Of a stretch of DNA of 64,000 bases, positions 1-8,130 are shown one piece after another. Made by a program: the position numbers and the translations under genes. Source of the DNA: Aerococcus agrisoli (GTDB lineage: Bacteria; Bacillota; Bacilli; Lactobacillales; Aerococcaceae); the NCBI RefSeq assembly GCF_003797145.1, contig NZ_RKMG01000001.1, forward strand, positions 62,001 to 126,000. Reading direction: 5' to 3'. Under the pieces are notes generated by a model, which saw only the letters and a list, made by a program, of their open reading frames with translations, did not search any database and was not told the origin of the DNA. Position 1 is the first letter of the stretch, and every line of letters starts with the position of its first letter.

Positions 1-329
1 CCAGCATTGGGAACTTACTACAAGTAAAACCGATTCTACATTTTGACGATGGCTTGATCAATGTATTTGAAAAAGTGCGTACCCACAAGAAAACAGTGCG
101 TCGTATTACCGAATTATTTGAAGAAGACTTCAGTCAAAATCCAAATTTACGTGTAGCCATTGTCGGTGACGATGCTACACCTCAAGTGCAAGCTTTGGTG
201 AGCTATTTTAAAACAGAACATCCAGACTTATTGTTGGAAAGAACACCTGTTGGTCCAGTAATTGGGACGCATTTAGGTCCAAATGCCTATGCCTTAGCAT
301 GGTGCGAAGATACGACAAAAGAGGCATAA
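1..329 (+). CDS. DegV family fatty-acid-binding protein, C-terminal part
   Basis: This is the 3' end of a gene that starts before the window; the reading frame is open from base 3 to the TAA at 327-329. The translation contains LLQVKPILHFDDG followed by FEKVRTHKK, which matches the conserved second domain of DegV proteins, and ends with GTHLGPNAYALAW, the usual glycine-rich C-terminal motif. DegV proteins bind a fatty acid and, as FakB, present it to the FakA kinase for phospholipid synthesis. Which fatty acid it binds cannot be judged from this fragment. A strong terminator follows directly, so it ends its own transcript and is not co-transcribed with comFA. Confidence 0.85.
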   Translation, partial: SIGNLLQVKPILHFDDGLINVFEKVRTHKKTVRRITELFEEDFSQNPNLRVAIVGDDATPQVQALVSYFKTEHPDLLLERTPVGPVIGTHLGPNAYALAWCEDTTKEA

Positions 330-342
330 TATAAATGATTTG

Positions 343-384
343 AATGAATCAAAACAAATTCTTGTTTTGATTCATTTTTTTTTT
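343..384 (+). terminator. Rho-independent terminator after the DegV gene
   Basis: A perfect 15-bp stem (343-357 with 362-376) has a 4-nt loop and is followed by a run of about nine T. It separates the DegV gene from comFA. Confidence 0.92.
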
Positions 385-404
385 GCGCAATTTTACTTTT
401 GTCT

Positions 405-414
405 CGTATATATT
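405..414 (+). promoter_or_regulatory. Candidate competence promoter box before comFA
   Basis: The 10-mer CGTATATATT lies 17 nt before the comFA start. The identical 10-mer occurs on the - strand upstream of the SSB-like gene (34485-34494). Its core resembles the streptococcal cin-box TACGAATA read by the competence sigma factor ComX, but does not match it exactly. No good sigma-A -35/-10 pair is evident here. The role is inferred from the shared box and from the fact that both genes are late competence genes in relatives. Confidence 0.4.
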
Positions 415-431
415 TACTGAGGGGGTTAAGT

Positions 432-1805
432 ATGGATATTGCTGCACAGATTCAAGGTCGTTTGGTTTCGGCCAAAGAAATAGCTACAAGTGACCGACAA
501 ATTAGGGACCTAGGTATGAATCAACTCCAGATATTTCCGGCCATTCAACAAGACGGCAAACAATTGACTTGCCAACGTTGTGGGAATCAAAGGCATTTCA
601 TGGAAAACATCTGTAATTGTAGTCAGGACTGTTTTTATTGCTTGCAATGTCTGGCTTTCGGCAAACTGCGGACCTGTGATTTTCTCTATCATTTACCAGC
701 GGATGGACAAAACTACACCTGGGCACGGAAGTCGACTTATTTGACTTGGTCAGGTCAATTGTCTGCCCAACAAGCTCAAGCATCTATGGAAATTTGTCAG
801 TCTTATCAGGATCATGTTGATAAGCATCTTGTTTGGGCGGTGACAGGGGCAGGAAAGACAGAAATGGTGTTTCAAGCCATTGATATAGCCTTATGTGCAG
901 GCAAAAAGGTAGCTGTTGCCACACCAAGAATTGACGTGGCCAACGAATTAGCTCCACGATTTCAAGCTGCCTTTCCAAATATATCTATTCAAGTTTTACA
1001 CGGTCAGTCTGAACAAACCTATGACCCAAACAGACCCATGACAGTTTGTTCCACCCATCAATTGATTCGTTTTCGCCAAGCTTTTGATTTACTCATCATC
1101 GACGAAATTGATGCCTTTCCCTATGACGGAGACCCCATGCTTTACCGAGCTAGCCAGGTTGCCGTCACTGAAATTGGGACCCAAGTTTTACTGACAGCAA
1201 CACCTAATACCAATCAAATGGCTGCAATTCAACAAAAACAGGTAGCTGTGTCGATTTTACCAGCCCGTTATCATCGCCACCATTTACCAGTACCCAAACA
1301 TGTTTGGGTAGGTGATTGGCGAGAAAGTGTACAAAAGGGCAAAGTGCCGACAGTTTTAAAACGGACGTTGTTGTCGTTATTAAGCCTGAAACGTCGTGTG
1401 TTAATTTTTGTGCCCAATATCGACTATATGTTGCAGTTGGTAAAAGCATGTCGGGGCATATTCTATAATTACCAGTTTGAATCTGTATCCTCCAAGGATC
1501 CAGACCGTATTACAAAAGTCCAAGCCATGCGGGAGGGGCAATATGATTTTCTTTTTTCGACAACGATTTTAGAGCGAGGTGTGACCTTTGCGGCGATTGA
1601 TGTCATTGTCCTAGGTAGTGAGGACCGGACCTTTACAACGGCATCGCTCGTTCAAATAGCCGGTCGGGTTGGGCGTAAACCAGATTTTCCGGATGGCAGT
1701 ATTTATTTTCTACATTACGGGAAAACGAAAGCATCCAAGGCAGCTATTCAGCAAATTCAAGAGATGAACCGTCAAGCTCGGGAGAGGGGGCTAATTGATG
1801 ATTAA
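432..1805 (+). CDS. comFA: ComFA, ATP-dependent DNA translocase for transformation
   Basis: This 457-residue superfamily-2 helicase-like ATPase is thought to drive incoming single-stranded DNA through the ComEC channel. The N-terminus holds a cysteine cluster (CQRC, CNC, CFYC, CLQC around residues 47-73) typical of the ComFA zinc finger. Walker A is VTGAGKTE near residue 140, the DEAD-like box is IIDEID, motif III is LTATP, and the C-terminal helicase domain has LERGVTF and QIAGRVGR. I chose the ATG at 432 because TGAGGGGG lies 7-12 nt upstream; an in-frame TTG at 399 has no ribosome site. The end overlaps comFC by 8 nt, so the two are translationally coupled. No frameshift or missing motif is seen, so the gene appears functional. 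Confidence 0.95.
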   Translation: MDIAAQIQGRLVSAKEIATSDRQIRDLGMNQLQIFPAIQQDGKQLTCQRCGNQRHFMENICNCSQDCFYCLQCLAFGKLRTCDFLYHLPADGQNYTWARKSTYLTWSGQLSAQQAQASMEICQSYQDHVDKHLVWAVTGAGKTEMVFQAIDIALCAGKKVAVATPRIDVANELAPRFQAAFPNISIQVLHGQSEQTYDPNRPMTVCSTHQLIRFRQAFDLLIIDEIDAFPYDGDPMLYRASQVAVTEIGTQVLLTATPNTNQMAAIQQKQVAVSILPARYHRHHLPVPKHVWVGDWRESVQKGKVPTVLKRTLLSLLSLKRRVLIFVPNIDYMLQLVKACRGIFYNYQFESVSSKDPDRITKVQAMREGQYDFLFSTTILERGVTFAAIDVIVLGSEDRTFTTASLVQIAGRVGRKPDFPDGSIYFLHYGKTKASKAAIQQIQEMNRQARERGLIDD

Positions 1806-2547
1806 GCTAGCGAATAATAAAGTAGCGCCGCTAACACCTGCATGCCTGATTTGTCAGGAGTCTTTGCCAGATACCTTGACCTTAAGACAGGTATTGTCAT
1901 GGTCAAAAATAGACCAGCCCTTATTTTGCCAGTCTTGTTTAGAGGGATTTTGTAAAATCCAAGGACCAACTTGTGGTCAGTGTGGCCGAGAGATGGCTGA
2001 AGAAGACCAAGAACACTGGTCTGATGGGGTGTGCCGAGATTGCCAGCGCTGGCGTCATTTTCACCAATGGACTTTCCGCCATCAAGCAAGCTACCATTAT
2101 AATGAAAGTTTTAAGCAATGGTTGGTGGTGCTGAAGGGGCAAGGGGATATTCGGGGGCGTTTTCTGTTTAAGCGTGATTTACAAAGTGTGTACCGCAAGC
2201 ACAGTGATGCGGTATGGGTGCCAATGCCATCATCTAGCAGTAAGTTGACGAATAAAGGGTTTAACCAGACGGCTTTGTTGCTGGATGCTGCGAATATTCC
2301 TTATGTGGATATGCTAGAAATGAAGCCGACAACGACTAAGCAAGTGTATAAAAGTCGCCTGGATCGGTTGAAGGATCGTGATAAGATTCAAGTGAAGGCA
2401 GACAGTGGTGTTGAATTAATGGATAAGCAAAAAAATATCCTTTTATTTGATGATGTTTATACGACGGGAACGACCATGTTTTCGGCCTATAAAGCCTTAC
2501 GAAACGAGGGTTTCAGTCATATTGGGGGCTTTAGTTTAGCTAGATAA
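1798..2547 (+). CDS. comFC: ComFC, phosphoribosyltransferase-like competence protein
   Basis: The protein has 249 residues. A cysteine-rich N-terminal segment (CLICQES, CQSCLEGF, CGQCGREM, CRDC) is followed by a type I phosphoribosyltransferase fold with the PRPP-binding signature LLFDDVYTTGTTM near the C-terminus. ComFC works with ComFA in DNA uptake during natural transformation, and its precise reaction is not settled. The ATG at 1798 lies inside the comFA end, with GGAGAGGGGG just upstream as ribosome site. Together with an SSB-like gene elsewhere in the window it suggests a competent or formerly competent organism. The next gene, hpf, has its own promoter. Confidence 0.93.
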   Translation: MIKLANNKVAPLTPACLICQESLPDTLTLRQVLSWSKIDQPLFCQSCLEGFCKIQGPTCGQCGREMAEEDQEHWSDGVCRDCQRWRHFHQWTFRHQASYHYNESFKQWLVVLKGQGDIRGRFLFKRDLQSVYRKHSDAVWVPMPSSSSKLTNKGFNQTALLLDAANIPYVDMLEMKPTTTKQVYKSRLDRLKDRDKIQVKADSGVELMDKQKNILLFDDVYTTGTTMFSAYKALRNEGFSHIGGFSLAR

Positions 2548-2572
2548 TTTTTCAGAAAAGAGAGTGTCTTAT

Positions 2573-2601
2573 TTGTATAAGAAAGCGATTTCGAGTATAA
2601 T
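2573..2601 (+). promoter_or_regulatory. Sigma-A-type promoter of hpf
   Basis: TTGTAT (2573-2578), a 17-nt spacer and a perfect TATAAT (2596-2601) precede hpf. The leader is about 65 nt and contains a small hairpin with the arms CCAGTAAAT and ATTTACTGG (2634-2654) just before the ribosome site. Confidence 0.75.
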
Positions 2602-2671
2602 TAATATACTATAAAAGAAGCAGAAAATGCTTCCCAGTAAATTTATTTACTGGTAGAAAGGATGAAAGATT

Positions 2672-3262
2672 ATGTTTACATATAATGTCCGCGGTGAGAA
2701 TATTGAAATTACGCCAGCAATTAGAGAGTACGCTGAAAAGAAAATCTCTAAAGTGGAGCGATTCTTTACGAATTCACCAGATGCAACTGTTTATGTAAAT
2801 GCTAAAGTTTATCCGAACAAGGATGCCAAAGCAGAAGTTACGATTCCTTTAACAGGTGGTTTAACTTTACGTGCAGAAGAAACGTCTCAAGATTTATACG
2901 GATCTATCGATTTAGTGGTAGATAAGTTGGAACGTCAAGTACGTAAGTATAAAACTAAAATGAACCGTAAGTCTCGTGAAGGCGAAGGTTTAACGGAGGC
3001 AGTGAACATCCAAGTAGAAGCTGACCGTCAAGAGTTTGAAGCGACTGATGAAACTTCAAATGAACAAATCAAAATTGTTCGTCGCAAAACCTTGTCTGTT
3101 AAACCAATGACAGCTGAAGAAGCCGTTCTTCAAATGGAAATGCTAGGCCACAATTTCTTCATCTTTGAAGATGCAGAAACTGGTAAAGGAGCTTTAGTTT
3201 ACGCTCGTCGTAAAGGTTCTTATGGTCTAATTGCTATTGAAGAAGATGCTGACGAAGCATAG
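2672..3262 (+). CDS. hpf: Long-form ribosome hibernation promoting factor
   Basis: The protein has 196 residues. The first ~100 form the HPF/YfiA domain (starts MFTYNVRGENIEITPAIREY) that sits in the decoding centre of the small subunit. After a charged linker, the C-terminal ~60 residues (IKIVRRKTLSVKPMTAEEA onward) are the dimerisation domain that makes 100S ribosome dimers in long-form HPF of Firmicutes. It protects idle ribosomes in stationary phase or starvation. The ATG at 2672 follows AGAAAGGATGAAAG. It is a single-gene transcript with a promoter before and a terminator after, which fits its usual growth-phase control. Confidence 0.95.
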   Translation: MFTYNVRGENIEITPAIREYAEKKISKVERFFTNSPDATVYVNAKVYPNKDAKAEVTIPLTGGLTLRAEETSQDLYGSIDLVVDKLERQVRKYKTKMNRKSREGEGLTEAVNIQVEADRQEFEATDETSNEQIKIVRRKTLSVKPMTAEEAVLQMEMLGHNFFIFEDAETGKGALVYARRKGSYGLIAIEEDADEA

Positions 3263-3289
3263 AAACACTTCTTTCTAATGTTTTTGAAG

Positions 3290-3322
3290 GAGGGTAGGAT
3301 ATCATGTCCTACTCTCTTTTTT
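3290..3322 (+). terminator. Terminator after hpf
   Basis: A 10-bp stem GAGGGTAGGA / TCCTACTCTC (one G-U pair) is followed by six T. A short open frame that starts at 3278 and runs through this hairpin is not a convincing gene. Confidence 0.85.
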
Positions 3323-3468
3323 GCATTTCCGAGCAAATACAAGCTAGGACATATTCTGAATCCATCCTTACAGCGTACCTTCCATTCAGTTGTTTTTATT
3401 CATTCGATGGCTTTATTTGAAACGCTTGTCTCAGATATTTCGAAAATCCTTAAACAATAGTGGTTTTA

Positions 3469-3497
3469 ATGACAAAATTTTAATGCTATCATATAAT
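3469..3497 (+). promoter_or_regulatory. Sigma-A-type promoter of secA
   Basis: ATGACA (3469-3474), 17-nt spacer, TATAAT (3492-3497). The stretch 3323-3468 before it holds nothing else that I can recognise. Confidence 0.75.
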
Positions 3498-3593
3498 AGA
3501 ATATAAATAAATTGGGTTAGTGGGCACTAAACGATTACATGAAGCCTACAAAATCAACATTTATCCAAGTTTCTAACACCGAAGGAGAAAATA

Positions 3594-5972
3594 ATGGCTA
3601 ACGTATTAAAGAAAATCTTTGATAACCAAAAGAAAGATTTGAAAAAATTCAATAAACAAGCAAAACAAGTCGAGGCTTTAGAGGATCGATTTGCTAAATA
3701 TACTGATGACCAATTAAAAGATATGACTAAGTCATTCCAAGATCGTTTGGCTTTAGGTGAAGATCTAGAAGATATCTTAGTAGAAGCTTTCGCGACTGTT
3801 CGTGAAGGTGCGAAACGTGTGTTAGGCTTATTCCCTTACCATGTACAAATCATGGGTGGTTTGGCTTTACACTACGGTAATATTGCCGAAATGAAAACGG
3901 GTGAAGGTAAAACTTTGACTGAAACAATGCCTGTATACTTAAATGCCTTAACTGGTAAAGGTGTTCACGTAGTAACAGTCAATGATTATTTGGCAAGTCG
4001 TGACTCGGCGCAAATGGGTGAGTTATACCGTTTCTTGGGCTTAACAGTTGGGTTGAACCAAGCAGGTATGAATAATGATGAAAAACGTGCTGCTTATGCA
4101 TGCGACGTTACGTATTCAACAAATAATGAATTAGGTTTCGACTACTTACGTGACAACATGGTCGTTTACAAACGCCAAATGGTACAACGTCCATTGTATT
4201 ATGCTGTTGTCGATGAAGTGGACTCTATCTTAATTGATGAGGCGCGTACACCATTAATCATCTCAAACCAAGCAGAACAATCAACTGCTTTATACCAACG
4301 TGCAGACTACTTTGTAAAGAGCTTGAAAGAAGATGAAGATTACATTATCGATGTATCTTCTAAAACAATCGCTTTAACTGAATCTGGTATTGAAAAAGCG
4401 GAAGAAGTTTTCCATGTGAAAAACCTTTACGATATCGAAAATGGTCGTTTAATTCACCATATCGATACAGCTTTACGTGCCAACTACATCATGATCTTAA
4501 ACATCGACTATGTTGTTGTAGATGGTGAAGTAAAAATCGTTGATGGCTTTACTGGTCGTATCATGGAAGGGCGTCGCTTCTCAGATGGTTTACACCAAGG
4601 GATTGAAGCGAAAGAAAATGTTGGGATTCAAAACGAATCTAAAACAATGGCAACGATTACTTTCCAAAACTACTTCAGAATGTATGAAAAATTATCAGGT
4701 ATGACTGGTACAGCGAAAACTGAAGAAGAAGAATTCCGTGAAATTTACAACATGAACGTTATTCAAATTCCAACAAATAAACCAGTTATTCGTGAAGATA
4801 AATCGGACGTTTTATATCCAAACTTGAAATCTAAATTTAGAGCGGTTATTGCTGACATTAAAGAACGTCATGAAAAAGGACAACCAGTACTTGTAGGTAC
4901 GGTTGCTGTAGAAACATCTGAAATGCTTTCAGCTGAATTGGACCGTATTGGCATTAAACATAATGTGTTGAATGCGAAAAACCATGAACGTGAAGCGCAA
5001 ATTGTAGCGGATGCTGGTCAACAAGGTGTCGTTACGATTGCGACAAACATGGCTGGTCGTGGTACCGATATTAAACTTGGCCCTGGTGTTCGAGAATTAG
5101 GCGGTTTAGCTGTTATTGGTACTGAACGTCATGAATCTCGTCGTATTGATAACCAGTTACGTGGTCGTGCTGGTCGTCAAGGTGACCCTGGATACTCTCG
5201 TTTCTACCTATCATTAGAAGATGACGTAATGCGTCGTTTCGGTTCAGAACGTATCCAACAATTATGGGAAAGCCTAAATATTGATCAAGATGATCCTGAT
5301 ATGGTGATCGAATCAAAAATGATTACACGTCAAGTTGAAGGTGCACAAATTCGTGTTGAAGGGAATAACTACGATACACGTAAAAACGTCCTTGAGTACG
5401 ATGAAGTAATGCGTCAACAACGTGATATCATCTATGCACAACGTTTTGAAGTGATTTCTGCTGAAGAATCATTGGATGATGTAATGTGGCCAATGATTGA
5501 ACGTACAATTCAACGCCAAGTTGACCTATACACATCTGGTGACAAGGCTGACTGGAACTTAGAAGCCCTTGCTGACTTTGCGGAAACTAGCCTATACCGT
5601 AATACGAAAGTTGAAATTTCAGATTTAGAAGGTAAGAATCCTAAAGAAATTACAGCGTATATTACAAACAAGGCGGCTGACCGTTTTAACCAAAAACTAG
5701 ACTCAATCAACAATAAAGATTTAGCCCTAGAATTTGAAAAAGTAGTCATCTTGCGTGCGGTTGATAGCCACTGGACAGATCATATCGATGCAATGGACCA
5801 ATTGCGTCAAGGTGTGGGTCTACGTGCTTATGCGCAAAATAACCCATTGGTAGAATACCAATCTGAAGGTTTTGAACGCTTTAATGAAATGATTGCTGGT
5901 ATCGAATATGATGCAACACGTATGTTTATGCAATCAGAAATTCGTCAAAACTTAGACCGTAGCCAAGTATAA
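3594..5972 (+). CDS. secA: SecA, preprotein translocase motor ATPase
   Basis: SecA pushes unfolded secretory proteins through SecYEG at the cytoplasmic membrane. The 792 residues show Walker A MKTGEGKT near 103-107, the [18 protein letters not shown] segment near 207-224, the preprotein cross-linking region, the second nucleotide-binding fold with [13 protein letters not shown] and [11 protein letters not shown], and the helical scaffold to the end. The protein stops at NLDRSQV and lacks the C-terminal linker and CxC...CH zinc-binding tail present in B. subtilis and E. coli SecA; short SecAs of this kind are known in some lactobacilli. The ATG follows GAAGGAGAAAATA. The codon bias is strong, as expected for an abundant essential protein. 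Confidence 0.97.
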   Translation: MANVLKKIFDNQKKDLKKFNKQAKQVEALEDRFAKYTDDQLKDMTKSFQDRLALGEDLEDILVEAFATVREGAKRVLGLFPYHVQIMGGLALHYGNIAEMKTGEGKTLTETMPVYLNALTGKGVHVVTVNDYLASRDSAQMGELYRFLGLTVGLNQAGMNNDEKRAAYACDVTYSTNNELGFDYLRDNMVVYKRQMVQRPLYYAVVDEVDSILIDEARTPLIISNQAEQSTALYQRADYFVKSLKEDEDYIIDVSSKTIALTESGIEKAEEVFHVKNLYDIENGRLIHHIDTALRANYIMILNIDYVVVDGEVKIVDGFTGRIMEGRRFSDGLHQGIEAKENVGIQNESKTMATITFQNYFRMYEKLSGMTGTAKTEEEEFREIYNMNVIQIPTNKPVIREDKSDVLYPNLKSKFRAVIADIKERHEKGQPVLVGTVAVETSEMLSAELDRIGIKHNVLNAKNHEREAQIVADAGQQGVVTIATNMAGRGTDIKLGPGVRELGGLAVIGTERHESRRIDNQLRGRAGRQGDPGYSRFYLSLEDDVMRRFGSERIQQLWESLNIDQDDPDMVIESKMITRQVEGAQIRVEGNNYDTRKNVLEYDEVMRQQRDIIYAQRFEVISAEESLDDVMWPMIERTIQRQVDLYTSGDKADWNLEALADFAETSLYRNTKVEISDLEGKNPKEITAYITNKAADRFNQKLDSINNKDLALEFEKVVILRAVDSHWTDHIDAMDQLRQGVGLRAYAQNNPLVEYQSEGFERFNEMIAGIEYDATRMFMQSEIRQNLDRSQV

Positions 5973-5992
5973 TTATATAAATTGTAAACAAA

Positions 5993-6047
5993 TAGAGACT
6001 AAACACGGTATCATATTTGAATGATTAGGTTTGGTCTCTATGTTTTT
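5993..6047 (+). terminator. Probable terminator between secA and prfB
   Basis: A 12-bp stem TAGAGACTAAAC / GTTTGGTCTCTA (one G-U pair), with a 24-nt loop, is followed by a weak T-run (TGTTTTTA). It may be leaky, so some read-through into prfB is likely. Confidence 0.6.
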
Positions 6048-6065
6048 ATGAGGAGAGAACGACAA

Positions 6066-7185
6066 ATGGAACAATATGAAATAAATGCCTTATTAGAGCA
6101 AAACAAAACACAAATCGATAGCTTCAGGGGGTCTCTTTGACTTAGATAAATTAGAAGCTGATTTAGCTGCACTTGAAAGTGAAATGGTTCAACCCGGATT
6201 TTGGGATAACTCTGAAAAAGCCCAAGCTGTGATTGACCAAAACAACAATTTGAAGAAAGTCTATGACAGTTTCAATGATTTGGCAGCTGAATGGGAAAAT
6301 TTATCTCTTTTAAATGAGATGGTAAAAGAAGAGCCGGATGCCGAATTACAGGCTGAATTAGAGGAAGGTATCACGGCATACCAAAGTAAAATTTCGGCTT
6401 ATGAACGGAATATTTTACTGAGTGGAGAATATGACCATAATGATGCCTTATTAGAAATCCATCCAGGTGCTGGTGGTACAGAATCCCAAGACTGGGCTAG
6501 TATGTTACTTAGAATGTACCAAAGATGGGCAGAGCAACATGATTACCAAGTTACCACTTTGGAATATCAAAATGGTGATGAAGCAGGGATTAAATCAGTA
6601 ACCTTGGAAATTAAAGGCCTAAATGCTTATGGTTTCTTGCGTTCTGAAGATGGTATCCATCGTTTAGTTCGTATTTCGCCATTTGATTCCAATAACCGTC
6701 GTCATACATCTTTTGCGTCGGTAGAAATTATGCCTGTACTTGATCAAAATACAGAGATTGATATCGATGAATCGGATATTCAAATGGATGTTTTCCGTGC
6801 CTCAGGTGCCGGTGGACAACATATTAATAAAACATCATCAGCGGTTCGTTTGACCCATGTGCCTACAGGTATTGTGGTGGCGTCTCAAAGTCAACGTTCG
6901 CAATTCCAAAACAGGGATACAGCGATGAAAATGTTGCAAGCAAAATTAGCGCATTTGTTGGCTGAGAAAAATGCTAAAGAATTGGATGAAATCCGCGGTG
7001 AAAAATCTGAGATTGCTTGGGGTTCGCAAATTCGTTCGTATGTCTTCCATCCGTATAATATGGTAAAAGATCACCGTACCGGACACGAGACAGCCAACGT
7101 TCAAGGCGTAATGGATGGCGATTTAGACGGTTTTATTGATGCTTATTTGAAAGGTCAATTAGGCGACGACGATACGACTATTTAG
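6066..7185 (+). CDS. prfB: Peptide chain release factor 2 (programmed +1 frameshift)
   Basis: RF2 releases the finished protein at UGA and UAA codons. The zero frame starts at ATG 6066 (GAGGAGAG upstream) and gives 24 codons ending in CTT before an in-frame TGA at 6138. Ribosomes slip +1 there and continue in the frame starting GAC at 6139, giving about 372 residues, the normal RF2 length. The stop-codon-recognition tripeptide SPF is near residues 204-206 and the GGQ motif that triggers hydrolysis near 249-251. The frameshift makes RF2 autoregulated: little RF2 means slow UGA termination and more slippage. Annotating only the downstream ATG at 6184 would lose the N-terminus. Confidence 0.97.
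6126..6141 (+). other. prfB programmed +1 frameshift site
   Basis: AGGGGG (internal Shine-Dalgarno-like) is followed by TCT CTT TGA C, where CTT slips to TTT and the TGA is bypassed. This matches the classical prfB site of E. coli and most bacteria almost base for base. Confidence 0.95.
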
Positions 7186-7208
7186 AAGTCGGCTGGCTGT
7201 TGCTTTGC

Positions 7209-7280
7209 GTGAAAAAGGCCGTGCTTGTCTTTTTCACCTTAGGAACGGCATTTTCAAATTGCAAGTATTCGTTATATAAT
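7209..7280 (+). promoter_or_regulatory. Hairpin and candidate promoter before phoP
   Basis: A 9-bp hairpin GTGAAAAAG / CTTTTTCAC (7209-7237) may be the weak end of prfB transcription. A perfect TATAAT lies at 7275-7280, with only a poor -35 (TTTCAA, 7252-7257). A small perfect dyad TAGCTT-GCGT-AAGCTA (7318-7333) lies in the leader; its role is unknown. Confidence 0.45.
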
Positions 7281-7365
7281 AAGGCGAAAGCACACGTATG
7301 AATCAATTGATGGGGTTTAGCTTGCGTAAGCTATGGAATCCTCAAATTTTCTTTGGAGGAAACGA

Positions 7366-8130
7366 ATGAAAAAAGTATTAATTGTGGATGATGAGCAATC
7401 TATCCTAACCTTATTGAAATATAGCTTAGAAAAAGAAGGTTATGAAGTGATTCAAGCGGAAGATGGTCAAACTGGATTTGACATCGCTATGAAGGATGAC
7501 CTTGATTTTATTATTTTGGACTTAATGTTGCCCAAAATGGATGGTATGGATGTATGTAAAAATCTACGTTTAAATAAGGTGAATACACCAATTTTAATGT
7601 TAACTGCCAAGGACGATGAGCTTGAACGTATCATTGGTTTGGAATTAGGTGCAGATGATTATATGACAAAACCCTTCAGTCCGCGTGAAGTATTAGCGCG
7701 TATGAAGGCGATTTTACGTCGTGCTTCTTATTCTTCATCAAATGTTGTCGTTGAAAAAAATGATGAAAAACATGAAATTACCTTAACAAAGGATTCAGTG
7801 GGTAATTATAAAGATGAAGATGTTGAAATTATTCGTGCTGGTGACATCGAAATTCACGTCAATGACTACGTGGTCTACGTGCGCGGTGAATCTATCGAAA
7901 TGACACCGAAAGAATTTGAATTGCTTACATATATGGCGCGTCGTGTGAACCGTACCTTATCTAGAGAGCAATTGTTACAAAAATTATGGCGCTTTGACTA
8001 CGCAGGCGAAACACGTATTGTGGACGTTCATGTGAGTCATTTGCGCGAAAAAATCGAACTAGACACCAAAAATCCTGAATACATTATTACTGTACGTGGA
8101 TTCGGCTATAAATTCGAGGTACCAAACTAA
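7366..8130 (+). CDS. phoP: PhoP-type OmpR-family response regulator
   Basis: The protein has 254 residues. An N-terminal receiver domain (VLIVDDEQSILTLL, acceptor Asp in DFIILDLMLP, Lys in MTKPFSPREV) is joined by a charged linker of about 40 residues to an OmpR/PhoB winged helix (EMTPKEFELLTYMARR ... VHVSHLREKIE). Its partner kinase follows with a 1-nt overlap and the phosphate importer genes come next, so I infer that it controls the Pho regulon. PhoB-like and WalR-like regulators look alike, so the name rests on context and on the TTTACA repeats at 10066-10112 and 43642-43669. The ATG at 7366 is chosen because GGAGG lies 7 nt before it; an upstream in-frame start at 7333 has none. Confidence 0.88.
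   Translation: MKKVLIVDDEQSILTLLKYSLEKEGYEVIQAEDGQTGFDIAMKDDLDFIILDLMLPKMDGMDVCKNLRLNKVNTPILMLTAKDDELERIIGLELGADDYMTKPFSPREVLARMKAILRRASYSSSNVVVEKNDEKHEITLTKDSVGNYKDEDVEIIRAGDIEIHVNDYVVYVRGESIEMTPKEFELLTYMARRVNRTLSREQLLQKLWRFDYAGETRIVDVHVSHLREKIELDTKNPEYIITVRGFGYKFEVPN

Noticed and set aside
3278..3460. 60-codon open frame between hpf and secA
   Set aside because: It runs through the hpf terminator, has no ribosome site, and its product resembles nothing I know.
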